Source of the DNA: Cyanophora paradoxa | Lineage: Eukaryota > Glaucocystophyceae > Cyanophorales > Cyanophoraceae | Length of the DNA stretch: 30,723 nucleotides | Reading direction: 5' to 3' | Assembly: GCA_004431415.1 (NCBI GenBank) | Contig: QPMI01000497.1 | Span: forward strand, 1-30,723 | Notes under the pieces: generated by a model | Databases searched by the model: none | The model's input: only the letters and a program-made list of their open reading frames with translations | Told to the model about the DNA's origin: nothing | Translations under genes and position numbers: made by a program | Shown here: positions 1 through 11,229 of the stretch, piece by piece | How the letters are laid out: each line of letters starts with the position of its first letter | Numbering within the stretch: position 1 is the first letter of the stretch

Positions 1-350
1 ACTGATGGAATCTTTACTGGAACTCGAGTAAACGTATTATATCTTCATTTGAGCCTGAAAATGACCAGGGACAGTGTTTTGTTTGTGAGAGTAAAGGAGC
101 TGGGTGATCTGGTGCAATGTGGGATGGCTCCTCTGACTGGTTACTTCCATAAAATAGTGGTCCCTGACAAAGATTATGGTGAGCATGTAGTTTACAATTC
201 GACAGAGGCTCATCCACTTTACAAATACTATAATAAGAAGGTTGGATTATCCACTTTCTCGGTTGATATTGTGAATGCTGTAATGAACCAATTGATTTGA
301 GGGTCAAACCTGTTCATCTTACCTTTGAAAATTCGCTATGGTGATGAGCC
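1..350 (+). pseudogene. C-terminal fragment of a capsid-related (minor capsid-like) protein
   Basis: A reading frame is open from base 1, so the gene is cut by the window edge, and it runs to a stop at 300. A second frame after about 300 continues the same protein for some 15 codons, so there is probably a frameshift near 290. Visible are a VGD-like turn (ELGD), hydrophobic beta-rich stretches and an ending with the pattern V-x-IVNAV followed by VHLTFE. A closing strand pair of this kind (a 'D..G.PI..' turn, then a short Leu/Phe strand) is typical of minor capsid or penton-like proteins of Polintons and related viruses. That comparison is from memory of family patterns, not a search. The position just upstream of the packaging ATPase block fits a virion gene. 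Confidence 0.35.
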
Positions 351-461
351 AGCTGGGGGACCCAGTTTATGAATACTATAAGATGAGAATGTCGCAGCTT
401 CACCCTTCCTATCCAGTTATTACAAACTTCGCATAAATTAAGGATCATTGGTAGATTTTTT

Positions 462-1715
462 ATGTTGCAGTATAATAAAAGAGAATATAATGGTATCACT
501 TCCACTCTTCAAAGACTTTCGCTGAAAGAAGCCCTAACAACCCCAGAGGAGGCGAAAGCCTTTTTCCTGGATAACTCCCTTATGCTTGGTCTCGAATCCA
601 AGTCTAAGCCAGTTCTTAGTTGTTGTGAATCCTATAATACTTCACAAATAATGTAGGAAATCGCATTTCCTTCAAGCTACTCGCTACAATTCTGTGGAAA
701 CTCGAACTTGCTTTGACCTTCCAGCTATCACTTTTGCTGGTGATACTGATCTAGTTCGCAATGGATCACTCGCCCAGTTGTGCTTTAGTTCAGCGACTTG
801 AATACCTATGGATCTTACACCTACCAATTCCATCTGATTTCCTTGCTCATTTCCCCCTGGTCTATTTTCGGAGGATCAACTACTAAAAAGAAACGATCAA
901 TGGCATGGTTCATGCATCCCTGCTCATGGAACAACCGACTTGGTGCTCATTTTCGTTGAAATTCCAGTGCCTGGCTAAATCACTACCTTCCCCTGGTGCT
1001 TTATCTGTGAAAGGTTGTTACTGTTTGGTTAAGGATGTTGAAAAGGCTATGTTGAAACATCCTATGGTGGTCGTGGTCTTACTGTTGCAGCAGCTGATGT
1101 AGATTATTCAAAAGATGATGGTCTTGGAACTGCCCCTGCTGAAACTGTTCTGGCAAATGTTGGTCAAAACATCACAGACTTTACTCTTGGTGCAACAACT
1201 CCTGAATTTCAATTACTTCTCCTCGCCTTTATATGCATGCTATTAATGTTTCTGATGAGCTTTTCGCTACTGTAATTGAAAAAGTTAAGACTACTGGCAT
1301 GGCTATTCCTCCCTTGATATTGGATTTGTTGATGCTATTGCTTTCCTGCTAAGGGCAATGCCCAACCCAATCGAATTAACCTCTCTCAAATCTCAGGTCT
1401 TGTATATGCTCTGCTTGTTTCAGTTCGTGATAATGCAACTGTTGACAAATCCAATGGCTCCACAGTGTTCTTAAGACCTATGCCAACTCCAAAGACATAA
1501 CATTTACAACTGAAATAAATGGTCAGCGACTTTTTGCCACTGAGCCAATTTCCCTACTCAAAGGTGCTGAGCTAATTGCTGATGCCTTCAAATGCTCTAA
1601 CATGGATAAGGTTGCTGATCGCTATGTCTTTCAGGATTGCCTTTCTGCCTTGATGGAGAAAAGGCGATTCGAAATATTGCCAGTCTGGTTATGTTGATTT
1701 AACAAATTCCTCCTC
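462..1715 (+). pseudogene. Heavily frameshifted virion gene, possibly the major capsid protein
   Basis: Protein-like segments switch frame at least six times: 462-656, about 657-800, about 1063-1215, 1217-1310, 1370-1480 and 1480-1710. No single frame stays open for more than 65 codons. The segments are hydrophilic and beta-rich with many Thr, Asn, Asp and Gly residues, including a stretch containing NRINLSQISGL that resembles the strand-rich middle of double-jelly-roll capsid proteins. The size (about 420 codons) and position immediately before the packaging ATPase match the capsid slot in Polintons, but I recognise no diagnostic motif. Capsid identity is inference from place and composition. 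Lesion density here is the highest in the window. Confidence 0.3.
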
Positions 1716-1894
1716 TTCATTCCTCACCCTCTACATGCCTTCAGAAAGGTAATCGATGTTAATGTTCGCGCTCTCATGCATAGCTTTATTATTGTCGACA
1801 AAGATGGTTTACGCAGAATTAATTTATAGATTGTTACGATTTTCAGTCTCCCTGCATTATTTTTATATGTCTTTATTAAGAAAGATATACAACA

Positions 1895-2635
1895 ATGACT
1901 GATTTGGATGAATTTGTGCTGGTGAAATGATAGAACCACCATTTCGTGTATTGGCAATAGGAAAATCAGCAACTGGTAAATCAGAAGCTGTGAAGTATTG
2001 GTTAAAGCAATTACATGATGCCAAAAGATTGATGTTGTATTAGTTGTGAGTGGAACCAGCTTCAATCATTTCTGGGATAAAGTGGCAACACTGCAACTGG
2101 GAAAATGGGATGCCCCTTACATGCTAAATTGCTAGATGAGAGGCAAGAGAAAATAGAGAAAGGTGAACCTGTTAACCAATTGTGTGTGGTTTTAGATGAT
2201 TAATCGATAATGAGATAGTCGATCTCACAAGGGATAAATAATCGGATCTCTGTATTCCAGAGGTCGCCATTCGAAAATATCCATTATCTGCATCACACAA
2301 AGCTAAGAAAAGTCTCTTCGACTATTCGAGTAATTCGGATTATGCAATGTTTCTAAGTGCTGCAATCGCAAAGAACTGGAAGCCATAGAGGAAGAATACA
2401 ATATAATGCGAAATAAAGAGGATTTCTACAAGATGTTTGAAGAGTATGTTCATCCTATCAGTATATCATTTGGTCCTCTGCAAACTACTCAGTTAAATAC
2501 TATGTAGATAAAGCTGAGCTTGTGAAAGATTCCCATTTCCTCGCTTCCACAGGAAGCCAAAAAGAAAGAAGATGAACTGAAACCACCAGAGAAAGAGGAG
2601 CCCCAAAGAAGTGAAAAGCCAAGTCCATAGCAATA
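1895..2635 (+). pseudogene. A32/FtsK-HerA type genome-packaging ATPase, frameshifted
   Basis: This family pumps viral DNA into the capsid. The start ATG at 1895 opens only 11 codons before a frame change into the frame of 1927. A textbook Walker A, GKSATGKS, lies at 1960-1983. A Walker B, VVLDD, is at about 2186-2200 in another frame. The segment RHSKISIICIT at about 2265-2300 matches the strand after the sensor region of A32-like ATPases (R-H-x-x-I-S-x-I). A charged C-terminal tail ends near 2635. At least five frame changes (about 1920, 2030, 2130, 2205, 2540) break the gene. Motif order, spacing and size (about 240 codons) all fit the family, so I am confident of the identity but not of function. 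Confidence 0.8.
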
Positions 2636-2639
2636 AATT

Positions 2640-2692
2640 GATGCGATATAAACGCGGTTTATAAAATTATCTCTCATTCTAATAAAGATACA
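2640..2692 (+). promoter_or_regulatory. TATA-like leader before the 2693 gene
   Basis: An AT-rich stretch with a TTTATAAAAT box at about 2659-2668 lies 25 bp upstream of the ATG at 2693. The same type of box precedes several other genes in the window. No other regulatory element is visible. Confidence 0.35.
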
Positions 2693-3419
2693 ATGCCTCC
2701 CAAACGAAAGATAGGGATCCCAGCTGGGGCTGTTGGCTATTCAGGTGGTGGAAACAATGGATCCATTAACACAGACCCACTGAAATTCAATGTATGAATG
2801 AAGTGAAGCCTCTCAACAACAAGAAGACCCCCTCAATGCTGCCTATGAGGAATCATTTGATGACAAAGCCCACAGCTTCAACCAGTGACCAACTCAACAT
2901 TTCACCTGAAGCCTCAAAGATGAAGGCTGTTGCTGAGGGAGCCAGGCGAATTATTGGTGCTGCTGATGATAAGGTTTAGGCTTGCAAGATCTATCACTGG
3001 CTCGCAAAGGTGAGGGTCTCAGTAAAGAATCAGACAAGGTAATCCAGTCTATGGCTGGTGAGTCACATATAAGACTGCTCCACTCAAATATTCATCGAAT
3101 TCCCAAGGCTCAATGGGATGAGATGACTGCTAAACTCAAAGATCTGGAAGCCAAATCAAGTGCCTTGGAGCAGTATGTTACTGAGAAGAAAGAGAGAGCC
3201 AAGCTAAAGGAGATGCTTCGAAAGGAAGTTTATAAAATGGGCATTACTGGTGTCCCAGATAAACAGTTTATTGCTAAGAAAGAGACCCAAATCGATGAGC
3301 AGGCAGTAGATGAAATGAAAACAAAGACCCAGAAGGGAACCATTGAACCTGGTGCCACTAAAGCTGAAGTAGAAAAGGGAGTAGCTCCCACAGTATATAA
3401 AAGACGAGTTTGGCTTTAA
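2693..3419 (+). pseudogene. Unrecognised lysine/glutamate-rich coiled-coil protein, frameshifted
   Basis: Three consecutive pieces in three frames: 2693-2797 (starts MPPKRKIGIPAGAVGY, stops after 34 codons), 2794-2979, and 2982-3419 (145 codons to an intact stop). The N-terminus is basic with a Gly-rich patch (GYSGGGNNG). The C-terminal part is highly charged and helical, with a likely coiled coil around 3110-3240 (MTAKLKDLEAKSSALEQY). A full-length product would be about 240 residues. I recognise no enzymatic motif. Its place between the packaging ATPase and small basic proteins suggests a virion or scaffold protein, which is inference only. Confidence 0.5.
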
Positions 3420-3440
3420 TATCTCTGTTTTATTAGAGAC

Positions 3441-3890
3441 ATGGATATAATACGAAAGTTTTTCGAGATGTTCAGTCTGCATGTGGTGAGCAATTGCCAC
3501 AGTGGATGCTGTGAGACAAGAGTGGAGTTTGAGATGTCAGATACTGAGGATAATGCCTCAGAAGCAAGAGAGAGAAGGAGGTCTACGATTTCTGTGGAGT
3601 CAATGCCAGCAGACCCCACAGAGTATCATATGAGCAACAGGAGTATCCAAGGAGAAGTTCTCTGCAGCAGAAAACGTTTTCTCTGGGAATATAATGGAGG
3701 ACACTATTAGTTTAATCGAGTTTACCAGTGATGAACCTGTTACTGAGGGTTCTATTAGACACATTCTAGCAATGCAGAAACGATATAGAGAGGACCAGCA
3801 TATAGAGAGTATAAAAAGCAGCAAGCCCTGGCATCCTATTATCGCAGAAAAGCCCAAAAAGAGGAGCAGAGACCAGAGGTAGACAATTAA
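3441..3890 (+). pseudogene. Small charged hypothetical protein with a basic YY-KK motif, frameshifted
   Basis: The frame starting at 3441 gives an N-terminal hydrophobic stretch then an acidic, Ser-rich region (MSDTEDNASEARERRRS) up to about 3640. The frame from 3694 continues with SLIEFTSDEPVTEGSI. After about 3790 a third frame carries a basic helix of the form YREYKKQQALASYYRRK. The same basic motif recurs in the next gene (4087-4445). Function is unknown; the acidic/basic layout would suit a DNA-associated core protein, but that is a guess. Confidence 0.4.
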
Positions 3891-4086
3891 TATTATTTGC
3901 CTACTGAAAGTAGCAATGGACCCCAGGTCTATAAGATAATTGAGAAAAAGCGGTCTCAGTATGCCACTGAGGCAGCTATAAAAGTTTACAGACAGGAACT
4001 GGTGTTCGCAACAAAAAATGACTTAAGGAAAAAGTAGATAGATTGTATTGAGGAAAAATTATTTTCGTATCTACTATTAAAGAGAA

Positions 4087-4445
4087 ATGCCGAATATCCG
4101 CAAGATACTCACAGATGATGAAAAAGCAGAGAAGCTGAGACTGAAAAGGGAGCAAGATGCCCAAAGAAACGCGAAGCCTATCATAAAAAGAAGCAGGAAC
4201 GATTATCCAGGAGCCGCTACAGTTCACACACCAGAAGAACTCAAAAAGATTGCCTCAGACACCAGAGGAATACAGGGAAAATGAAGAATATCGCGAGCAA
4301 AAAAAGGCAAAAGCGCTGGAATATTACCACAAGAAGAAAGATGAACAGCCCAAGAAACCAAAGAGCATAAACCGGTTGGAAGACCTCGGAAATATATCGA
4401 AGAATAAATTCTCGATCGAAACAAATTTTGTAGAAATCGATTTGA
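4087..4445 (+). pseudogene. Small basic protein with repeated YY-KK helix, frameshifted
   Basis: The ATG at 4087 follows an AT-rich leader and opens MPNIRKILTDDEKAEKLRL in one frame. About 4145 the natural frame seems to change, giving a basic stretch KKREAYHKKKQE. From 4250 a third frame carries YREQKKAKALEYYHKKKDEQ. The two basic helices resemble each other and one in the gene at 3441-3890, so this is an internal or gene-level duplication. The protein is extremely Lys/Glu/Arg rich with no catalytic motif. A virion core or DNA-binding role is possible but not shown. Confidence 0.4.
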
Positions 4446-4547
4446 TCGGAGGCAAAAAAATGACAGCTTTCTTCCTCTTTTTTAAAACTGTACCTATATA
4501 TCGAGACAGTATCCCGACCCAAAACTACTTAAGGACTTGGCAAATAA

Positions 4548-4564
4548 TAGGATATATATAAAAG
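4548..4564 (+). promoter_or_regulatory. TATA-like box before the primase-helicase gene
   Basis: ATATATATAAAAGA sits about 60 bp upstream of the ATG at 4623, in an otherwise non-coding gap. It is the clearest eukaryote-like TATA element on the plus strand of this element. Confidence 0.45.
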
Positions 4565-4622
4565 ACAATTCCTCCTTCCGAATTATTTTCTTCGTTAAAG
4601 GTAGAAGTCCCCAAAATCGAAA

Positions 4623-7214
4623 ATGAACAAAATCGAGAAATTCGCCACCCTGTTGAAAATGCTACATTCCTTAGTACTCTCATTGGTGATCGCAACAAGG
4701 TCACCCATGTATTTGATTCCGCCGAAGATGCCCTTGAAGCTATTGATAATAGCAAGGTTAAGACCTGGGCTGAATGCATTCAACCTGAGCAAGTGACCAG
4801 AGTTTACCTGGACCTGGATAAATTCGCTGATTTGAAGGAGAACATTGCTGATAACTATGCTGAGGCGGAAACTGTTGTAAGAGAGATGAGAGATAAGCTA
4901 TGGAAGCGATCTGGGACCACTTCAATTAACGATATTGCTGTTGCAGTTCGCCATAGAAGGGTTTATTTGATCAAGGAGGATGTCACCAAGTTCAAGATCT
5001 CAGCCCACTTTATCATTAAGTCGCTTGCATGCAAACATGAAGATATCCCCAAGCTTTTCAAAGCGATGGGATTGGTGAAAAATGAGGATTATGACAGTGG
5101 AGTTTACAGCTCCACACAGAACCTAATCTGCCTCAATTGCTGCAAAGGTGAGACTCTGGATGCTCAAAATAAGTCGAAAAAAGATGTTGATAAAAACGTT
5201 TGCTTTAAGAAATTCGTTGACTGTGACAAAGTGTTAATGCGAAATGAGGACTTCTTTGTATCTTACTTCTCAGCTACTACTAAACTTGTGGATGAATCAA
5301 ATATTTCTGCATTTGCAAATTATACTCCTGAGCCAAAACCAGTTAAAAAGGAGCCAAAAAGTGATAAAGTGAAGACTGAGAAGGTAGAAGCTGAAAAAGA
5401 CACTGAACCCGAAAATCCTGTTACTTTCGAACTGCTACAAAGTGTTATAATGGGTCTCAATGCTGAAAGAGCCAGCGAGTATAAGACTTGGATTGATGTT
5501 GGACTGGTCATCATCAATGTTGGGGAAGACAACAAATTTACCCCTAAAATGCAGGCTGAACTCTTCCACCAATTCTCAGAACAGAGTGACAAGTATGATT
5601 ATGATGAATGCCAGGAAAAGTTTACACAGCTTCGCAGAAGCAAGAAGAAGGCTGAGCCTGGCAAAGTGTTGACCTTCAAATCCTTGGTTTATTGGTTGAG
5701 CAAAGATAACAATGAGCTTTTCAAGGAACTCTTCCCAAAAAGTATGCATTCCTACCAGAGGACACAGATGAAATCGATTACAAGACTGCAAGTATCCCTC
5801 CTTTGGCTGAACATTACAATGTGCATAAGAGGTATTTCAATGCTCGCATGCATCATGTTGAAAATGTTGGTTGTGTGATGCTCTGGGATGAACAACTACT
5901 TTGCTGGATGCCCAAAGACATTGGAAAACTGTCTACAAAGCATTTCCCCCACTTGATGCATAAGGTGATTGTGAATGAGGGGACAGATAATGAGAAAGAG
6001 AAATGGGAGCAATCATTTAGGAAATGGATTGTGGATCCAACAGCCACAAGATCAACTTACATGGATTTCCTCCCACCTCCTGCTACTCTCAGTGCAAAAT
6101 GCAAGTCTGTATTTAATCTCTATCCAGGAATGAAGGTCGACCATCAGCAATTCGAAAATGCTCCAGAGGATGTAACTGCTGAGATGATTAAGCCTTTCCT
6201 TGATCACTTGTTCTTAATGTCTGGTGAGGATCAAAATACCTATGAATATCTGTTGAAATGGTTTGCCCACATGCTGCAAAAGCCTGGGGAACTCAATGGA
6301 GTATCCTTAATCTTCATTGGTGAACAGGGAACTGGTAAGAATGTGTTGGTTGATACTTTCCAAAAGAAGATACTTGGAGATGCCTGAGTTATGCAACTGG
6401 TAAGCCAAAAGAGGATCTGTTTGGTCGATTTGCCCACAATAGAGAGGATAAGATCTTGATTGTTGTGAATGAAGCCTCAGGCAAGGACACATTCGAAAAT
6501 AATGATATGCTTAAAGATCTCATTACTTCTGATAAGATTGTTATTGAACACAAAGGGATAGATTCATACACAAAAAGCAACTTTGCCAGGATTATATTCA
6601 CCAGCAATAACAACATTCCAGTTAAAATTGAAGCTGGAGATAGGCGATTTGTGGTTGTTGAAGTTAGTAAGAAATTCGCAAAGGATAGGTCATACTTCCT
6701 TCCACTTGTAAAATGGCTTAATGATCACTGCAATATTCGAAACATTGCCCACTATTTGAGAACCAAAGTTGAATGTGAGGATGTGAACTGGATTGCTGAT
6801 AGACCCCTTACAAATAAATACTATTTAGCCCAGCAGGTGTGCGCTCCAATCATCCTTATGTTCACTAAGTGGCTTGTGGATCGAGGCTTAATTTCCGAGA
6901 ATAAATGCAAGTCTGGTAGCCTTGTGGAAACCTGGAAATGGTTCCAGGAGTTCATTACCAGCAATAAATATAAAAACGATTATAATAGTCGCAGATATTA
7001 TACAGAAATGCGAAGTGTTACATATATCCAAGTGAAAACTACAAATGGTAAACAATACTATCATTTCCTATTCCCACAAGTATTTGAGGAATTCAGAAAG
7101 ATGAAGCTTGTAGATGATGAGACCATTGAGGAAGAAGCTAATCCAAGGATGAAACAAGAACTACCTGCTGCTGATCCTGATGCATCAGATTATGACTCTG
7201 ATGTTGAAGTTTAG
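4623..7214 (+). pseudogene. D5-like primase-helicase (PriCT-2 + SF3 helicase), three frameshifts
   Basis: This would prime and unwind DNA for viral replication. Single-base frame changes near 4660, 5740 (an A5 run) and 6385 split about 860 codons into four pieces; otherwise the coding is clean to the stop at 7214. The N-terminal third (about 4660-5320) is a poorly conserved primase-like region with clustered Cys (LICLNCCKG). A linker rich in Lys/Glu/Pro follows (5330-5420). Residues encoded at 5425-5740 match the PriCT-2 pattern (SEYKTWIDVGLVIIN, then an FHQFSEQSDKYD-type segment). The SF3 helicase has Walker A GEQGTGKN (6319-6342), Walker B ILIVVNEAS (about 6452-6478), motif C FTSNNNIP (about 6597-6620) and the arginine finger GDRRF (about 6636). 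All key helicase residues are present. Confidence 0.85.
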
Positions 7215-7224
7215 GTTTACTCAA

Positions 7225-7406
7225 AAGTGGACTCACAGTTGACTCAAATTTATCATAAAAGACCCAAACAGTCTTTTATTTATGGTTTATTTATCGATTA
7301 GGTTGACTAAGTGGGGGGAGTTGACTCATTTTTTCACAGATTCTAAAAGAGGACTCTGCCCTAAAAAGAAATAAAAAGTGCCTCAACTCCACCCACTAAG
7401 TCAACC
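7225..7406. repeat. Palindromic TGACT module, copy A
   Basis: It lies in the 243-bp gap between the primase-helicase and the GIY-YIG gene. It begins AAGTGGACTCA and contains a hairpin with 24-base arms (7301-7324 and 7383-7406, 22 of 24 paired) built on GGTTGACTAAGTGGG. Two further copies (13295, 13686) and one inverted half copy (18270-18400) share sequence and layout. It could act as a 3' processing or terminator structure, a replication signal or a fold-back mobile element. Confidence 0.7.
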
Positions 7407-7429
7407 AAAAAATGATTTAAGAGATAGAA

Positions 7430-7445
7430 AAATATATTTATATGT
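7430..7445 (+). promoter_or_regulatory. TATA-like box before the GIY-YIG gene
   Basis: AATATATTTATATG lies 13-28 bp upstream of the ATG at 7458, directly after the hairpin module. Confidence 0.4.
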
Positions 7446-7457
7446 AAGTAGTAAGAA

Positions 7458-7862
7458 ATGGCTGGAACAGATCATGATTCTGGATCGATCTATATGATTG
7501 AGAGTGAAGAATTGAATAAAGTTTATATAGGGAGAACCTCACAAAAACTACATATCCGATGGAAACAACACAAATCAGGTCAAATGCCATCAACAGCAGA
7601 CCTATGCAAGGCTTCTGATGTGAGGTTTTCAGTCCTTTATTCAACTAAGAAGGGTGGGCATGAAGACCTTATGAACAGAGAAGCATATTACATGTATCTC
7701 TTTGAACCTTGGATAGTCAATCTACAAAAACCGAAATCTCGATTTAGGATTAATAGGTTTTGCGATTTCATTCAGAGGAAGCCAATGGATCCATTAAAAC
7801 ATTTTAAATTGCGTTTAGAACATCCTAAAATAAAATATCCCCTTAGAATAGGAACAAGTTAG
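7458..7862 (+). CDS. GIY-YIG family endonuclease
   Basis: An intact 134-residue protein. GIY-YIG nucleases cut DNA using one metal ion, a conserved Arg and a conserved Glu. Here the first motif is SIY (residues 10-12), the second YIG (23-25) followed at once by R26; R34 and H38 follow in the helix, and the catalytic Glu is E75 in NREAYYM. The C-terminal 40 residues are basic (FRINRFCDF) and may bind DNA. No second domain is visible, so it is a minimal stand-alone nuclease as found in several giant viruses, virophages and phages. Its stop is 5 bp before the polymerase ATG, so the two may share a transcript. A role in recombination, replication or homing is possible; the sequence does not choose. 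Confidence 0.9.
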   Translation: MAGTDHDSGSIYMIESEELNKVYIGRTSQKLHIRWKQHKSGQMPSTADLCKASDVRFSVLYSTKKGGHEDLMNREAYYMYLFEPWIVNLQKPKSRFRINRFCDFIQRKPMDPLKHFKLRLEHPKIKYPLRIGTS

Positions 7863-7867
7863 GAATA

Positions 7868-10800
7868 ATGCCCCGAATTACCAACAAACTCATAAGGGAG
7901 AAGAAATGGGAACTCATGGGATTGCTGGGAACACTATATGCAGCCCATGAAATTACAGAGGCTGAATATGACCGGGAAATAGATTTAATTGCAAAGGGTA
8001 GACCCACTTTAGCCAGATTAACCAGAAAAGCAAATAACCTATATGATAAAATTGAAACCTTGGATGAACTGGATCGCCTAAGGCAAATAGAACCTGAGGC
8101 AGAAGATGGAACAGCCATGAATGAATTATATCGCTGGCTCACTTACAGAGCCAGAAGGGAAGTTGTTGTAGATGTGATTGAATTCCTGGACAGAATTGCT
8201 ACATCCCTTCCAAATCGATTAAAGCAGGGTTTAGATCAATTCAGGGCAATCAAGGTTCGCTTGTCTTTTATCTGCAAGTTCGTAAAAGTGAGCAATCCAC
8301 AGGTTTGGATATCGAAATACATTTACAGTGATTACTTTGTATTAACCAGGTCGAGAAATATTCGAACTGAGCTGAATAAAGCAGCCCAAATGTGTCAGGA
8401 GCAGATGAATGTGGTTGATAGCTATCGCTTAGAAAGAATTGAAATACTCAGAGTGGCTATTATGAGTTATGCTCCAACTGGTGGTTGCTTTCTACAAACC
8501 CCAGAGTGGATTGCTAGGAAGAGAGCCACAGTGAATATTCGAAATATTGATGATTCCTGCTTCGAAAATGCGATTTTAGCCTCGATTTACAGAAAATCTA
8601 TTAACTCCCATAAGAGGAATGAGCTTTCACAATATCGCAAATGGAAATACTCAGCAATCGCTTACAATCCTCTTGCTCTGAATTTCGATAACATCCCATT
8701 CCCTGTTGCCTGTGATGCTGAGATTATTGATAAATTCGAGGCTCAAAATGCAGGCATTAGCATTAATATATTCGGAATCGATGGAGAGGTTGTTTATCCC
8801 CTGCATCAATCCAGTAACCCAGGCAGAAAGCATAAGGTTAATCTCATGCTGATATTTGATGATGAAGGGAATGGTCATTATATTACAATCATGTCCCTTT
8901 CAAGATTATTGAAAGTAAACCATGAAACATACAATGATCAGAAGTTACACTACTGTGACACATGCTTATCTCGATTCAGGTCTGAGGCTAAACTCACTGC
9001 TCATGTGGACTCAAATAGATGCATTGACTGGAGACTCTCAAAGGGAATCACCCCTAAACCTGAGACCACCATAGAGTTTGGACTGAAAAACCTCAGGAAA
9101 ACTGTTTGGCTTCCTGTTGTGGTCTACTGCAAGATTGAACATAGAAGCATCCCCATTGATGCATCGAAATCCAAGAGGGAAGTTTCAGCAGTCAACCTTA
9201 GAGTAGTCACTGGGGAAGATGTTCAAGATTTTCGATTTGAGGGGCAGGATCCAATGGGAGGTCTCTTTGAATGCTTGGAGTCCAAAGCTAGAGAACTAAT
9301 CGATTTCCTGTTCACCAATATTCCAATGAATGAACTCACAGATGAGCAAAAGGCTATTTACAGGGCTACTAAAAACTGTTACCTTTGCAGTGAGAGGTTC
9401 ACTAAAGAAAATTTCAAATGCAGAGATCATGACCACCACACAGGTCATTACATTGCTCCTGCATGCAGAAACTGCAATCTCCATAGGAGAATCTCAAAGC
9501 AAACCAAAGTTGCAGTTGTTGTTGACCAAATGGATGACTGTGGGACATTCATTTTCAGAAAAATAGCAGGTTTGGGTGATAAAAAGCGAATCGAAATCCT
9601 TTCGAAAAACTTTGATCAATACCTTTCATTGCAATGGGGTCTTTACAAGTTCATTGATGCAAGCAATTTCATGGATTTCGGAGCTGCTGATGTGACTGAG
9701 TTAATGAACAAATTCCAAGCCTTCAGAAGGCTTTCACACTCAGTATATGGACTTGACCCAGTTCATTATGTATCTGCACCTGGGCTATCTTGGGATGCTA
9801 TGCTTAGGACCACCAAGGCAAAAATAGAACTCATCAGTGATGTAGAGCAATACGAATTTGTTGAGAGGGGAATCAGGGGTGGCTTTGCAACAATGCCCTG
9901 TAGGTATGCTGAGGCAGATGGTGAGAACTCCCATATAATGCTGTTTGATGCTAACAACTTGTATGGCTACTGTTTGAGTCAGCCAATCCCAGTTGGTGAT
10001 TTTAGATGGGAGACCGAATTCAACCCACAAGATAACAGATCCAGTTTCCTAGAAGTTGATCTGGATTACCCAATTAGGCTGTTTCTAGATCACAGTGATT
10101 TCCCCTAATTATTAACAAGAAAATAGTAGAATATGCCGAATTATCACAATATCAAAAGAGCCTATTAGATCTTTCAGGAGAAGAGCTTGATAAGACCCTA
10201 AGCTAACTGCAACCTTTGGTTCTGTGACAAACTATGTGATTTCTGAGCCTCTCCTACAGTATCTGTTGGACAAAGGGGTGAAATTAAAGAAGGTTCACAG
10301 GGTCCTATCATTTACTGTGGCTCCTGTCATGAAACCCTATATTGAGCTGAACACTGAGATGAGAAGGAAAGCAGTGAATAAATTCGAGGCTGATTTCTAT
10401 AAGCTCATGAATAACTCAATCTATGGGAAATGCATTGAATCTTGCAGAGGTAGATCTGTGGTTAAGATTGCAAACAGTGAGAAACTGTTTATGAAATATG
10501 CAGCCTCTCCATTGGTGAAATCAACAAGCCCCATAAACGAAAGAGCAGTTGCCTTTGAGTTTTACACAAAACATGTGAAGCTAGATAAGCCTGTTGCTAT
10601 TGGGGCTTATGTTTTGGATGCAGCCAAACTGCATAATTACCAGTTCTTCTATGATACTGTGAGGTCCCAATGGTCAAAAGCAAAGTTGCTATTCCATGAT
10701 ACTGATTCCTTCTGTCTATATATTGAATCTCACACCCTCCAAAAGGACCTGGGGAATATCTCTTATGCATTGGACCTTGGAGGTGATTCAAGAATGACCC

Positions 10801-11110
10801 AGGTAAATACAAAAATGAAATGCCAGGTTCTGCTATATTAGAATATGTGGGTCTGAGAGCCAAAGTTTACAGTTTCAGAACTGCTGAGATTGAGAGAAGT
10901 AAGCTCTCTGGGACTTCCACTGAGGAACTCCAATTTAATGATTTTAAGCAGTGTTTATTTGCAGGTATCAGCAAGACTGTGACTGCAAAGCAGAAAAGAA
11001 GGGCAGATCACACAATAGTAGACACTGTGAGTAGAAGGGTTGCCCTGAACTGCTTTGATGCAAAGAGATACATCTTACCAGATGGTATTAATTCTGTTCC
11101 TTTTAATTAA
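7868..11110 (+). pseudogene. Polinton-type protein-primed family B DNA polymerase, frameshifted
   Basis: Replicates the element from a protein primer. The first 746 codons (7868-10108) are intact. They contain a long N-terminal domain; a conserved Polinton polymerase segment around residue 225 (DDSCFENAILASIY); a C2H2-like zinc motif (residues about 362-385, CDTCLSRF); a treble-clef HNH/endonuclease VII-like insertion (CYLCSERF to RDHDHHTGHY, about 504-540); and motif A DANNLYG (about 692). Frame changes near 10105 (C run), 10200 and 10800 break the rest, which still carries motif B MNNSIYGK (about 10405) and motif C HDTDS (about 10700) and ends at 11110 after KRYILPDG. Exonuclease motifs I and II look degenerate: YCKIE where Y-x-D-x-E is usual. 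About 1,080 codons in total, normal for the family. Confidence 0.92.
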
Positions 11111-11229
11111 GAGATGCAGCAACTGGAAGAATAGTTAGGAGAACCACTGAGCAACTGCAAGGTAACCTACTGCCTATCACAATTCCAAAGGAGGAAAAGG
11201 GGGAATCTCGAATTGTTAAAAAGTCTGAA

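Noticed and set aside
905-1102. 65-codon plus-strand frame
   Set aside because: Its end (MVVVVLLLQQLM) is an out-of-frame reading of a segment that reads GGRGLTVAAADVDY in the adjacent, more protein-like frame.
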